From: Bemisia tabaci
Taxonomy: Eukaryota > Arthropoda > Insecta > Hemiptera > Aleyrodidae
Assembly (NCBI RefSeq): GCF_918797505.1
Contig: NC_092793.1
Location: 43,450,243-43,514,242 of the forward strand
Direction: 5' to 3'
DNA length: 64,000 nucleotides
The translations under genes were made by a program, and so were the position numbers. The notes beneath the pieces were generated by a model, which saw only the letters and a list, made by a program, of their open reading frames with translations, searched no databases and had not been told where the DNA came from. How positions within the stretch are numbered: the first letter of the stretch is position 1; each line of letters starts with the position of its first letter. Positions 1-10,861 of the stretch are shown here, in pieces.

Positions 1-1433
1 TTGAGGGGTTGGAGGGGGACGGGAATAAAGGGCAAGGATTGGTCCTTGTGCACTATTTGAAGTGGTAAAAAAAAAAAAAAATAAATAAAAAAAAATAAAA
101 ACTCATGAAGTTTAACATCTCTGCGACCAACGTCCAATACCGCAGGGGGACGTAACGTCACCGTTTTTTTACCGGCTGATGAGAGCAGAGAGCAGGGGAA
201 TATATTTTGCTGTCGACGGACTGATCGACCAACTGCCACAATCTCGGCATTTCCATCCGATCATTCATGGTTTGTAGTATCGTTGAACATTTATTAAGAG
301 AGTTCAAATGTCGCTTCATTTCATTGATATCCTTCATATATGGGCTGGGCCAATATTGGTCCGAGAAAATCAAACTAAGATCAACAAAGCGACTCACACA
401 AGAAAAGCAACACAGTTCGGGGTCGTTTCGGCAGAGTTATGTGGACTAAAGGGGTCAGTCGAGAAAACTATTTGTTTTGAACAATGTATCGCCTTCAATT
501 TTCATTGCGATTAATCCACCGTACAACTGGCTTATTGAGAAGAACGGGCATTTGCTGATAGGTTTCGCGCCTTCATTTCGTTTAACAAGCAACACATCAT
601 AAACCACAGACTGGCAACATTGTATGAGTTTTAGCGCTCTCTTTCGGCTTCTGGCCGCAACCCCTCTTGGGTCACATTGCCACAATCGATTCGATATATC
701 GCAGGGTAGTCTTGTGGAGGTAATGCCGTTGGAGGTAATGCAGTATTCCCGTGATTCAATAGATCGTATTCGATACATCAAACGGGTGAGATTGTATCGA
801 TATCGATTGGTTCAAAATATAAACATAGCCTCAAAAGTCAATTCAGAAATCTGAGGGAACGGGTCTTTTGTAACAGATTTTGTATTCCTTTGAGTACCAA
901 ATGCCAATGCAAAGAGAAATTGTTAGGAATTTTCTCCTTTTCAGCTTTTCCAACTTAAATCCTGTTAGTTTGGTTTGAGGTTATGTTCATCGTTTTGAAC
1001 CAAACGATACATCGAACCCAAAGACATAAAGACGGAGCGCAAAAAGCAAAAAATGAAGCTTCTCTTCAATCACCTCTCCTTCCTCTACTATTGGCTAGAG
1101 GATTGGCGGCGAAATCGGGACAAGTTTGAAATTCAAATGTAGGGCAAGAACTTAATAAAATTGCGGAAACAAAGTATTTTAGGTTGATTTTTGCCGAAAT
1201 TCACTAACACACTCACATTTTTATAACTTTACGTTAGTTTTGGTCCGTCGTCGAGCGATTAATTTCATTTTGGAGTAACGGTCATCAACGACTGTAACGG
1301 CCTGTTTGAACCTGCGGAACCACCATGAGCAGAAGTAAAACTAACTTTATCTGAGATTACTGCCTGTTACTTAGCAAAAGTAGGTGTATTATAGTAGGAC
1401 GCAGTCCCAACTTTCTTAATATATTCGTTTTAG
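1..1433. other. Anonymous AT-rich stretch, no gene recognised
   Basis: No reading frame here looks like a conserved protein. An A-rich low-complexity run lies at about 67-100. At about 1004-1045 a segment containing AGACATAAAGACGGAGCGC is the inverted partner of a segment near 1607-1640, so the right part of this stretch probably belongs to the inverted-repeat element that ends near 1660. Confidence 0.5.
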
Positions 1434-1660
1434 GCATTTAAAATACGTTTCGAAGAAGAAATGTGGAAAAATCGAGAGGACAAGTTCAAATCAAATTTCC
1501 GTTTGCCGCCATGGATTCCCGCGCTCATTTACACACTCACACAAACACCCAGCGCCAAACCAGGCTTCACTTTTTCCAACTTTTTCCCCGTGCTTTTAGA
1601 TACGAGCACTCCGTCTTTATGTCTTTGATCGAACCACTATCGAATACGATCTATATGTCT
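1434..1660 (+). repeat. Dispersed repeat, copy 1
   Basis: This segment is closely matched by 6366-6493 and then 6938-7005. Both copies share the words GCATTTAAAAT, GAGGACAAGTT and CCGCCATGGATTCCCGCG, followed by ACACTCACACAAAC. The second copy is interrupted by a TIR element, so this copy shows the unoccupied state. The 3' part is inverted relative to 1004-1045, which suggests an older inverted-repeat element of about 0.65 kb. Confidence 0.6.
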
Positions 1661-1879
1661 TAGGACAAGGGCTTAAAAACTCGTTGACCAATCAAAAAGC
1701 GGCACAGTTTTCCTGTTGAACTGGTTAGTTTTCTAAAGTGAAATTTCATCCTCTTTCTAAACGGTTATCTTATGAAATTTTGCATCAGATCAACCCTGAA
1801 AGAGATATCGGCGAGAAATCATCGCGCGGCAAGCGTTCTCCCATAGGAACGCGTGTTAAACCGCGGCCGAGTTTCATCT

Positions 1880-2316
1880 ACTAGTGTGACGTCACAGAAT
1901 CATAGTTACGGCCTCTCGTAGGCAACGCCTGTAGTTATACAAGATATGAATGGCCATACTCTGTCTATAAAGGTACTCTGGGTAGGTTCAACTAGAGTCC
2001 CTTATTGAGAGTCAAGACAATTCGGCTCATGGATGTCACAAACGGGAATAAAGATTACAGAAATTGAATGTTTTTCGTAATCTTTGATCGGCCCATTCTC
2101 AAATGCCTTTCTCCGTTCCTCCTCTCATTCCGTTTGTTCCTTGCCGAACCCGTAATTCCCTGGTCCATCCCAGATTATAATCTTTGCAATTGGTGAAAAT
2201 GTAATCTTTATTCTCGTTTGTGACACTGTGGAGCACAGATTAGTCCAGATCGCTAACATCGGCGGAAGAGCGTGAGTAGCTTTGTGAGCGCCATTGGCGG
2301 GAAAATCCATGGGCAT
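1880..2316. repeat. Degenerate TIR-element fragments and small foldback
   Basis: Near 1995 the sequence AGAGTCCCTTATTGAGAG resembles the terminal repeat of the elements at 5732 and 6494. At 2034-2060 and 2200-2226 an inverted pair (ACAAACGGGAATAAAGATTA and its complement) forms a foldback of about 190 bp. The right edge (2226-2260) shares the words ATTAGTCCAGATCGCTAACATC-like sequence with 6124-6155 in inverse orientation. A full palindromic TGACGTCA lies at about 1887-1894. Confidence 0.45.
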
Positions 2317-2481
2317 TTAAAACTAGGAACCAAAACTGAAATTTTCAGCAGATTTTCGGCGGGATAATACTTCTTTTTCAGATTTTTGTGGGATGAAACG
2401 TTCCGAAAAATTCAAGAATTAGTTTCTCAGTAGAATTTATGTGGTTCAATATTTCCAGATTAAATAATTAAGGTGGAAATA

Positions 2482-2815
2482 AATAAAGAAGGAGAATTAA
2501 TTAAAATACGAGTAAACAAGGCTAAAAATTATTGAAACACTAAAAGGTAAGACGTTTCGAGCTGCTTCCAGCTCATTTTCAGCTGCAAAAACACATGAAA
2601 ACAAGTAAAAAATTGAGTGGCGACCTAACCTCAGCCGTTATCACGTAACCACTCATAATAACGGCTGGGGTCAGGTCGCCACTCAATTTTTTACTTGTTT
2701 TTATGTGTTTTTGCAGCTGAAAATGAGCTGGTAGCAGCTCGAAACGTCCTGCCTTTAAGTGTTTCAATAATTTTTAGCCTTGTTTACCCGTATTTTAATT
2801 AATTCTCCTTCTTTA
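2482..2815. mobile_element. Palindromic element with hammerhead-like motifs
   Basis: Arms of about 160 bp (2482-2641 and 2655-2815) are near-identical inverted copies around a centre near 2648. Each arm has a 32-nt stretch ordered like a hammerhead ribozyme core: CTGA, a short stem II with a tetraloop, then GAAACGTC. The plus copy is 2717-2748 and the minus copy 2551-2582. Retroelements that carry hammerheads (Penelope-like elements, retrozymes) are known. Assignment to such a class is inference from the motif alone. Confidence 0.5.
2717..2748 (+). ncRNA. Hammerhead-ribozyme-like core, probably inactive
   Basis: Reading 5' to 3': CTGA at 2717, AAA, a stem II of GAGCTG pairing CAGCTC over a GTAG loop, then GAAAC at 2741 and GTC at 2746. 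The canonical core is CUGANGA-stem II-GAAA. Here the residue matching catalytic G8 is A, which should break the C3-G8 pair. The inverted copy at 2551-2582 has the same change. Stems I and III were not resolved. Confidence 0.4.
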
Positions 2816-3012
2816 TTCGTATAATCGGGCTATGTTTTTGTGCTTTATCGGTGGAAATAAACAAATCAGAGTTCATCAGTATACTGAGTAGATGACATTA
2901 TTGAAAAAATTTGCAGATTATAATGTATCATATTTTTGAAGTTTAATGCCTTAGAAACCGAAAATTAAAGCAAAATCCTGCCAAAATGAGACTTTTAGTT
3001 CCTAGTTTTGAA

Positions 3013-5500
3013 TTCCCGCCAGGCCCCCATGAGAGCAGTTAATTGCTACCAACTGTTGTAAGAATATTGAAACAGAATACTTAGCATAACAGTACTTGAT
3101 AAAATCTTATTTGATCAAAAACCATTATTACACATTACTATTTATACTTTTTTCAAGCTTTATAATCAGATTCAATAGGAAATTTCTCTCGATCCGGTCA
3201 AGTTCTTTCACTACTGGTAGTGCCATCAATTTTCTAAAGTTGCCTAACCTGTAGCAAAATTACTCACGCTTCTGAAGCATGAGTCGTTCAAACTGACGGA
3301 ATAGAGGCCAACGTTTGACCAAAAGAATGACCCGAAAAAGCATCAAATGATGCTCTTCGGGTCGGCACACCGGTGACCCTACAAAGATGGCGGAACCTAT
3401 TTTGCGCGGCAAATTCAAATTAAGCGCGGTATTTTTAATTATTTTCAAATGCGTGACTCCGGTTTCTCTGACGAGGAAACGCTTTGCGCGGTAGTTTTGT
3501 TCCTAATTTCTCGTCAAGTGTAAGATAGCCCTTCAATTTTGGTTCTACGTTCAACCCTCTTGATATTTTTCTCTTTTAAACTAACTTTTCTTTCACTTCT
3601 TTTTAAACCAATTACTTGTGTTGCTGATGAATAATCCCTGTTTGCATTAATTATGAAAAGCGGGGCACAGAGCTATGACGCTTCATCCTTTTGCTGGCAA
3701 TAATTAATTTTTTACCCACGTATTAAAATATCATCAAATTATTATGTCATGCGCGCCCTGTAGCTATAAAAACTTATTTTAGGTAGAATTTGTCAAAATG
3801 TTCTTTTGGTCACTAAGAACTCTTAAATTTGCTCCGAATGGAATTATTCATCTTATTAGGTACATTGCTTTCATTGATTATCATGAGCTGTAATTGAAAA
3901 TGGAGTTAGATAAATGGAATAACTGGTGCCGATAAATTTTTCTCTGTGTACAGGTGAGTATTTTTAATGCAGCAGTGATAGTTAAAATAAGGTTTTTGTG
4001 ACTGAAAATAGTAAAATAACGATTTAAAATTTGTTACTTACATCTTATCTGTGACAGAAATTACTGCCGATAGGAGGGGGAGGGGGTATCTTGCTCATAG
4101 AAAAAGAACAACAAAAAATAAAAATCAACGGTTACCTAACTTGCTCTATGCGGATCTCGTTTGCAGTACCTAAGTCAAAATCTCTGCTCAAATATTATTT
4201 TCTTAAAAGGGAGTGGACGAACATTGCTTGAAATTTTCACAGAATATTCTTTACTCTCACAAGAAGAATTGGGGCACTTATCATCGCTTGAGATTGAGAA
4301 TCCTACCATTTAGGACATACATAATGGCAGGAAGTATGCAGCATCGCAAACCTAGATGCACAATTTTTCATTGACACTGTCTTCAAGTGGGAACTTGTGA
4401 ATTGAGCTGCTACTTTGTATTAGCAGCTATCTGTTCATTCAACAAGTTAAGGGCATGAACGCATCGAAATTATCACAAAGTAAATTTTTTTTTTTCTTTT
4501 TGTATTAAGAAATATTTTTTATTCAAAAATTACAACTTGGAATACTCATGATAGCATGAGGACTTGCAGGCTTAAGTTACAATCTACTGAAGATAGTTTG
4601 TTATAAATGAAATATCCAGAAAGAATATGACCTTCTTAATCTACGATCACTATCCAACCTAGGTTGCATGCCGATAGTATTATCTGCAATTATTCCTGTC
4701 TGCTAATTGTTTGCATCACATGGTTTTGAGGGCAACACAGTTCTTGCAGCATAAATACGTCAAACTGGAAAATTTCCTTCTAAAAACCTTAGAGGAAAAG
4801 TTTATTTTCTATAGTAGATTATTTGTTCCATTTTTTCAAAACAGCAAAATAGTGGTACTCCCTACGTGGCAGTTGAGGAAAAATTTGCCAAAATGAGTGG
4901 TTGTTAACGCTCAGCATAAATCTCATTATTTTTAGCTTGAGCAAATTTTGAATAATATAGCCCGCATCAATGCTCTTTATCTCAAGATGATGAGTGACCT
5001 GCCACCGATGATTTGCCTGCCATCTTCAAAAAGAGTTTTAGAGCTGGAGCAAATTTATTAACTCCGATATAAGTTTGGTGGGAAAAGCTTCGTTTCCTAT
5101 GATTCTATGCATGGTGATCAAATTACCCGCAGAAAGTTCTTCCTATTATGAAATACTGCACTGAATATGTGATTTTAAAAATAATAACAATAATAATGAG
5201 AAAAATCAAGGATGGGATTGCGCGTTGCTCTTTTTTTCTGTGACAGGCAATGAGAACCTATTTCTGAGAGAATATTGAACGTCCTACATGAAAAAAGCAA
5301 AATCTACTTAAAGGGTGATCAGGGGATGAAATGAATATATTTATTTAAGTTTAGTCTTCAAGTTCATTATAAATATAATCACAGTATTTATTTTAGCAAC
5401 ACAAAAGGGAAATTCACTGAATTCATGTTCTAGTACGAGAGAAAGAACAAACCAGAGGAGAAAGATGAACTAAAAGAAGAGCGATTAGGATTCAACAACG
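3013..5500. other. Anonymous AT-rich stretch
   Basis: I see no coding region, RNA gene or well-defined repeat here. ORFs are short and have no family features. A T-run lies at about 4486-4497, and a GATGGCGG word at 3387 belongs to the recurrent motif noted in the findings. Confidence 0.5.
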
Positions 5501-5560
5501 GATTCAAGCGGCACGCTACCACGACTGCGAGAACGGCGAGGAACAGGAATGATTTTCAAA

Positions 5561-5689
5561 ATGGCGGCCGATTTGTTTACGTTGTGCGCACCGGGTCAAC
5601 GTGCGACATCGAGCACCCGAATTGGGTGCGGTTTCGGGGTCACTCCGCCCGAATTCAACGATGGATTCCTCCTTTCCGTCAGTCGGTAA
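5561..5689 (+). other. CpG-rich exon-like ORF, possible first coding exon
   Basis: An ATG at 5561 lies in a strong context (CAAAATGGCGGCC, close to the TISU initiator). It opens 42 codons beginning MAADLFTLCAPGQ and ending at a TAA that overlaps a GTAAAA donor-like site (CAGTCG|GTAAAA near 5685). The segment is CpG-rich, unlike the AT-rich surroundings. This could be the first exon of an unidentified gene or the 5' region of a neighbour. I do not recognise the peptide and found no convincing following exon. The same GATGGCGGC word also occurs in repeats here, which weakens the case. Confidence 0.25.
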
Positions 5690-5731
5690 AACCCTCTGAG
5701 AGTATTGGCTAGATTGGATGTTGATGTTAGC

Positions 5732-6123
5732 TAGAGTACCTATATAGCGAGAGTATGGACAGATCGCTTCATGGATCATGGAGGGCTTAGGGCCCAAAAG
5801 TGCAGCCACCCTTCTAACCAACTCCTAACGCACAAAATTTCACTGCCAGTCTGCAGGTTCCAATTCTAACCAAGATGGCCAAGAATGTACATATATGAGC
5901 GTTCTTCCGCAAAATTGAGTAAATTTATGCAAAAACTGAGTCAAACACGTGCTTAATAAACGACGGTTCGTAACAATAGTATTAGTAAATCGTTCTGGAT
6001 AATTGAAATTCATAGGTTGGCTGCATTTCTGGGCCCTAACTATATTCGCAGAAGCATCGGTGAAGGCCTGATGGATTTTCGGAGTTTCACATCTGTCCAT
6101 ACTCTCGCTATACAGGTACTCTA
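5732..6123. mobile_element. MITE with TAGAGTACC ends and 9-bp TSD
   Basis: The ends are inverted copies of TAGAGTACCTATATAGCGAG (right end one or two bases different). The 9-bp sequence GATGTTAGC sits directly outside both ends (5723-5731 and 6124-6132). The interior (392 bp in all) has no credible ORF. The ends resemble those of the element at 6494. A 9-bp duplication suggests a Mutator-like element, while the related copy has 8 bp, as hAT elements do, so the superfamily is open. Confidence 0.75.
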
Positions 6124-6365
6124 GATGTTAGCGATCTGGACTAATCTGTGCTGTGGAGGCCTAAAATACGGGAACCAATCAGAAATGGATTCAAATTGTC
6201 TTGACTCTCAGTATAATTTTGGGACTCTAGGTTCAACGGGAAAAAAGTCTAGAAGTTTTTTCATTTCTGCGATTCGAACTTGGGAAAAATCTCGTGGTTC
6301 GTCCCGTGGAGACAAGAAGTATTAAGTCACCCCCCCCCCCCCCAACTGTATTCAATTTTTCATTT
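6124..6365. repeat. Dispersed repeat fragment
   Basis: It contains an inverted TAGAGTCCCAAAATTATACT-like terminus near 6230 related to the one at 1995, and a C14 homopolymer at 6330-6343. No coding signal. Confidence 0.4.
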
Positions 6366-7010
6366 TAAGCATTTAAAATGAGTTTAGAGCAAGAAATGTG
6401 TAAAAATTAAGAGGACAAGTTGAAATCAAATTTCCGTTCGCCGCCATGGATTCCCGCGCTTATTTACACACTCACACAAACGCAGAGCGTCAGTAGAGTC
6501 CCTTTATACCCAGAGTTAAGACAACTCGATTATCAGCTGACTGGCAGCCGGCCTTGGCTGGCCATGGAGGCCGAAACGAGTGCACCCAAACGAACGATAT
6601 TGAGGGATAAGGATCAGGAATCCTGCGATGTCTGTCACACAAAAACAACAACATCAACAAATTGATCAATTAAAAAGAAAAAGAGATTGGTTTGTGAATA
6701 ATTTCTTAATCTATTTTCATTTTGGACCGATGGAAATAACAATTTACTCTTGATAAACCACAATTAGGTGATATTTTCATTATTCTTGTTCACATTCGAG
6801 GTACCGCCATCTTGGTGCACTCGTTTCGGCCTCCATGAGCGAGAACCAATCAGAATTGGATTTTTTTTTAGGCCACTTTCAGCCGAACCAAAAGTGAGTT
6901 GTCTTAACTCTGGGTATAAAGGGACTCTAAGCGTCAGGGCTGCATCACTTTTCCCCCGTGAGTGCTCCGTCTGCGTCTTGATGTCTTTTCTCTATACCAG
7001 ATACTCACAG
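6366..7010 (+). repeat. Dispersed repeat, copy 2, split by a MITE
   Basis: 6366-6493 and 6938-7005 together match 1434-1640. The match is interrupted exactly at AGCGTCAG, which is duplicated on either side of the inserted element 6494-6929. Confidence 0.6.
6494..6929. mobile_element. hAT-like MITE with TAGAGTCCC ends and 8-bp TSD
   Basis: This 436-bp element begins TAGAGTCCCTTTATACCCAG and ends with its inverted copy. The terminal repeat is about 34 bp and matches perfectly. AGCGTCAG is duplicated at 6486-6493 and 6930-6937. A second inverted word, GGAGGCCGAAACGAGTGCAC, occurs internally on both sides. There is no transposase. An 8-bp duplication and TAGAG-type ends fit the hAT superfamily (established for the superfamily; the assignment is inference). 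Confidence 0.8.
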
Positions 7011-7297
7011 TAATTTGTGTGATTTGTATACTGCCAGTTTAAGGTTATGTGTCGTATTGGTTAGTTTGTTACCGCTCCTATTCATAGGCCACTATTCATC
7101 AATGGAATTGCCCTCAGTGTAGCAGAGCAAGTAAAACAATTTTACCAAAATTTGTTGAACTATGTGATATCCCTGTCTCATTCTTACACAGCATTTACAT
7201 ACGCAAATAAGACATTCGTTAGTCCCTACAGAATCATTCCATTACATCTTCCCCTTGTTATTGTGGTGTCTCTCTCCGAGTATTGCCATTATTTCAG
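7011..7297 (+). promoter_or_regulatory. Upstream region of Ubc13, probable 5'UTR intron end
   Basis: This stretch is AT-rich with pyrimidine-rich segments and ends in TTATTTCAG at 7297, a good 3' splice site 41 bp before the Ubc13 start codon. This suggests that the 5'UTR is spliced from an exon further upstream. The upstream exon and promoter were not identified with confidence. The in-frame ATG at 7255 lies on the intron side of this acceptor and is not a likely start. Confidence 0.45.
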
Positions 7298-7338
7298 ACA
7301 GTTCGCAGATCACATCCTCTCATTTAACATTTAGTGAC

Positions 7339-7794
7339 ATGGCTGCTCTACCAAGGAGAATCATTAAAGAAACTCAACGTTTGCTGCAAGAACCAGTGCC
7401 AGGCATAAGTGCCATCCCAGATGAGAGCAACGCCAGGTATTTTCATGTTATCGTAACTGGACCAGAGGACTCACCATTTGAAGGAGGCTCTTTCAAACTT
7501 GAACTGTTTCTCCCAGAAGACTATCCAATGTCAGCCCCTAAAGTAAGATTCATTACTAAAATTTATCACCCGAACATTGATCGCCTTGGCAGAATATGTT
7601 TAGACATTCTAAAAGATAAATGGAGTCCTGCACTTCAAATACGCACCGTTTTATTATCAATTCAAGCACTTTTAAGTGCCCCTAATCCTGACGATCCTTT
7701 AGCAAATGATGTTGCTGAATTATGGAAGGTTAACGAGAGCGAGGCAATAAAGAATGCGAAAGAATGGACCCGCAAGTACGCCGTGGAAAATTAA
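7339..7794 (+). CDS. Ubc13: Ubiquitin-conjugating enzyme E2 N (Ubc13, bendless)
   Basis: This is a complete 151-residue E2 that, with a Uev partner, builds Lys63-linked ubiquitin chains in DNA-damage tolerance and in immune and neuronal signalling, in cytoplasm and nucleus. It begins [16 protein letters not shown] and ends in KYAVEN. The HPN motif is at residues 77-79, the catalytic cysteine at 87 ([10 protein letters not shown]), and Met64, the RING-contact residue of Ubc13 proteins, is in place. The length matches the usual 151-152 residues. I chose the ATG at 7339 because it aligns with the family start, although the frame stays open upstream to 7255. The coding region is not interrupted by any intron. 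That could be the normal gene with only a 5'UTR intron, or an intact retrocopy. The fully preserved sequence and upstream splice acceptor favour a working gene. Confidence 0.97.
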   Translation: MAALPRRIIKETQRLLQEPVPGISAIPDESNARYFHVIVTGPEDSPFEGGSFKLELFLPEDYPMSAPKVRFITKIYHPNIDRLGRICLDILKDKWSPALQIRTVLLSIQALLSAPNPDDPLANDVAELWKVNESEAIKNAKEWTRKYAVEN

Positions 7795-8300
7795 ATTGGC
7801 TAAATAGCAATGTATCAGCTGGCATTGTTTGTAATGAACACTAAGCCTGCTACATTCTAAATGGATATTTTTTATTTTGTAAATAGAAACGCTTTTGTTA
7901 TCATGTAAAATTTAGCTAACAAAGATTCAAATAATTTCTCGTGACCCAGTTAGTAGCAGAGGCCTTTCTCAAACCCTTCTCATTCCTTTTTACTGCCAGC
8001 TCTTGTCATCTCATGGAGGGATCTGGATGAATAAATGTTCAGTAAGAGCAACTGTTTATTATGAGCTGTAGGTGCAAGACCAACTGTACAGAGTTAGGTA
8101 GTTAAATTTTAGAACATAGTGAGTATAAGATACGACTCCTTCATACTTTTCCCCCCTCTCTTTCTCCCTCTCTCTCTCCTCCCCTTTCTCTCTCTTTCTC
8201 CCTCCCTCTCTTTTTTCTGATTCAAAACTGAAACATGTATTAGAACAGCAGAAACTAGTTTCTCAATCTGACCAGTAATAAAACGTTAACCTCCCAGACA
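7795..8300 (+). terminator. Ubc13 3'UTR with AATAAA poly(A) signals
   Basis: AATAAA occurs at 8030-8035 and again at 8277-8282, with T-rich sequence around them, so the transcript probably ends near 8055 or 8300. A CT-rich low-complexity stretch (8145-8218) lies between the two signals. Confidence 0.55.
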
Positions 8301-8435
8301 ATCGTATGTGCAGTATTAACATCAAATTGTATCATTCTCGTTTGGTGTTAGTGCAATGTGCACTAATTTGGACTCACAAAGTTCAGATAGAGTTTAAGCT
8401 TGTGGCTTTATGAATTGAAATTTTTTCTGTCTTGC

Positions 8436-8598
8436 TTTCCCTGGCTACAACTGGGGAAAGAAAAGAATAGACCAATGTCACATACAAAAATTGCACGATG
8501 TAACAGAGCTACATGCTAACCAATGGGCCAACTGATGATTTATGCATTCAGACTGATGTGACTTTTGTCTAGGTATTCTTTTCTTTCCCTAGTTCCAA
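8436..8598. repeat. Small foldback
   Basis: An inverted pair with the shared word GGGAAAGAAAAGAATA (about 8453-8470 and 8575-8592) encloses about 80 bp, with related flanking words (GTCACAT and its complement). It looks like a short degenerate MITE. Confidence 0.45.
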
Positions 8599-9248
8599 GG
8601 CTCCATTCCAATTCCAGTCACTTAAGTTCATTTATCATGTTATCAGGAGCTCATTCCAATATAATAGTTGTGTTTGTGTACATTGCATATACACTCCCAA
8701 CAAAGAAATTGATGCTACCCCAAATATTTCTCTTGTAATGAGGCTAATTGCTCTGGACAAAATTCTGTCACCAAGTGTCTTCCAAGATTTTCTCACTCAA
8801 TTTTTTGTGCTCAATGCTACCATTATAATGCTACCACTATTAATTGAGTATTTCCTTTAATCTTTTTGTCCATATTTCATAAGACTTACAATTTGATCTT
8901 GTAGTACACCTATTTCAGTGACTTGGTAGCTACAGAAGACGGGGAGCAAGAAAATTCCAATTGTTTGTTTTATTATAAAATTTTAAAAGTTAAATTTTCA
9001 TCTGAGGCATGAGAGATGCCTACTCTTGTCTGAAGCCGGGGTCAAATTCCAAATTACCTTCACCATCAAAATCTTGGGGACCTACTTTTTCATTCAGTGG
9101 AGCATTCCTACGATAAGTCTATAGAGTCTGATGCAGTCATTTACAATAAAAATGTTTCACGGTTTTAAACCAATCATGATGTACTAATTAACACCTCGGC
9201 AAATTCAGATGAAACTGCAGCAACGCTTAAAAACTGATGATGTTTATG
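8599..9248. other. Anonymous stretch
   Basis: AT-rich sequence with no gene, RNA or repeat structure I can support. Confidence 0.5.
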
Positions 9249-9250
9249 TA

Positions 9251-9671
9251 AGGTAACAGCACCAGTACCCGGAATGGTACCAGTATCCGGAACGTCGCTC
9301 AGTTTTTCGTAAAAAATAAGCGGCAGGTACATCAGTGCAAAAAGGGCATCAGGTTTTCACAAATTACACTCAGAGGGCGCCACCTTGCAATAAGTGTGAT
9401 GGTCGTGCGCTCCTTTTATTATCTGTACCATGCTTCTATAGTGACGTATTCACAGAGCGGTTCGTTCTGTGAATACGTCACTATAGAAGCATGGTACAGA
9501 TAATAAAAGGAGCGCACGACCATCACACTTATTGCAAGGTGGCGCCCTCTGAGTGTAATTTGTGAAAACCTGATGCCCTTTTTGCACTGATGTACCTGCC
9601 GCTTATTTTTTACGAAAAACTGAGCGACATTCCGGATACTGGTACCATTCCGGGTACTGGTGCTGTTACCT
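9251..9671. mobile_element. Near-perfect palindromic MITE, TA-flanked
   Basis: Two arms of about 203 bp differ at about one position and meet around a loop of some 10 bp near 9457. The ends are AGGTAACAGCACC and its complement, with TA outside each end (9249-9250, 9672-9673), as expected of Tc1/mariner-type insertion. It has no ORF of its own. The very low arm divergence points to recent origin or arm-to-arm gene conversion. Confidence 0.8.
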
Positions 9672-9673
9672 TA

Positions 9674-10861
9674 TCATGTGTTAGTGGCCAAGGGAGATGA
9701 AGATTCCAATTTTTCAAGGAGAATATTATTACAACAAAGAGTAATTTTTTTTGCTAATATTTTTACTGCTTACCTAAAGGCTTGGTCTTTATTTTTGTGT
9801 ACTCACAGAGATAGAAGTTTTTTCTTTCTTCCTTTCTTTTCTTTGATTTTTGCAGTACACGAACGGAAAGGTACATCAGTTTTATCCAGAGTCTTTCTCT
9901 TTTGTTTTCTGATTTTCAACCAATTCCTAAATGAGGAGACCAAGGAGGCTCCTATTTAGCTTGGGTATTCTAAAATTATCATCGTCCATCAATGAAATAT
10001 AATCAATATGTATGATGTAAATGTTTTGGCTGAAATAAAATGAATAAATCATATAAAACTCTTTTCTGTGCCATTAGTCCAATAGAATAATCTTGACGTT
10101 CAGCAAGAGTTATGACTTTTGCTATGTGGACTGGTAAATGAGGCTCTCCCCGTAACACTGGCAGTTGTCAAGTTCTTAAGATTTGATAAAATGGCCCCTG
10201 AAGTTTGTAAAGTAATGCACCTACTTAGCAAGATGAAGAGGGTTTGCTTAGGCGAGTTTATCGTAGAACAAATTCTTCTCTAATTAATGGTTTTAAGAAC
10301 TTAAAGTTTGAAGGAATAGTTAGTAGGTTGCAGTGAATTTTAAATGAAAGGCACTGTCTGCTGTTTTTACAGAGAATTTTCTTTTATGCTTAAAATAAAG
10401 TCATGAGGTAGGATAATGGGGGTGAAAGATTTGAAAGGATCAAGAATTGGGTTTATTCTGAATCTTAATAAACTTAAGTGAACAAGCAAACCCTAGGTAA
10501 CTTTCGAGATAAAATAAGGAGCATATTGTGAAATTAGTCTTCTGAAATTGGAATGAGATTAATCCTCTGTCCTGTAACTGAAGGAAAAAGATTGAAAAAG
10601 TGATTAACTCCCAGCTGTGTCTTTCCAATAATGGTGAGGAGGACTGTGTAGGCACGTTGAATTTCACGATGGCAATGAGGATGGAAGATTCGCCTCCACG
10701 TTGTTTTTACATCTGCTTAAATCAAGAAGTCTAAAACTTTGCAGAAACACCCTTCAATGTCCAAGAATTTTTAAAAAGGCGTTTTTCGTGAAAATGGCGG
10801 AAGTTGACATCTGCCGCTGTTACAGATATGGCCCCAGATTAGTCCAGTAAACGAAGGCATA
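9674..10861. other. Anonymous stretch
   Basis: No recognisable gene. A 99-codon ORF starting inside the preceding MITE (9660-9959) has no family signature and is not accepted. AATAAA-like words occur near 10036 and 10042 without a gene to attach to. Confidence 0.45.

Larger units (their letters stand above)
2317..3012. mobile_element. TIR element with a nested palindrome
   Basis: The ends are inverted copies of AAAACTAGGAACC (about 2319 and 3000). They enclose about 0.7 kb with no coding capacity, and another palindrome (2482-2815) sits inside. I could not settle a target-site duplication because the flanks (GGCGGGAA on both sides, inverted) also look inverted. Superfamily unknown. Confidence 0.45.

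Noticed and set aside
7255..7338. In-frame 28-codon N-terminal extension of Ubc13
   Set aside because: Family members start at MA(A/G)LPRR, and the extension lies across a good splice acceptor.
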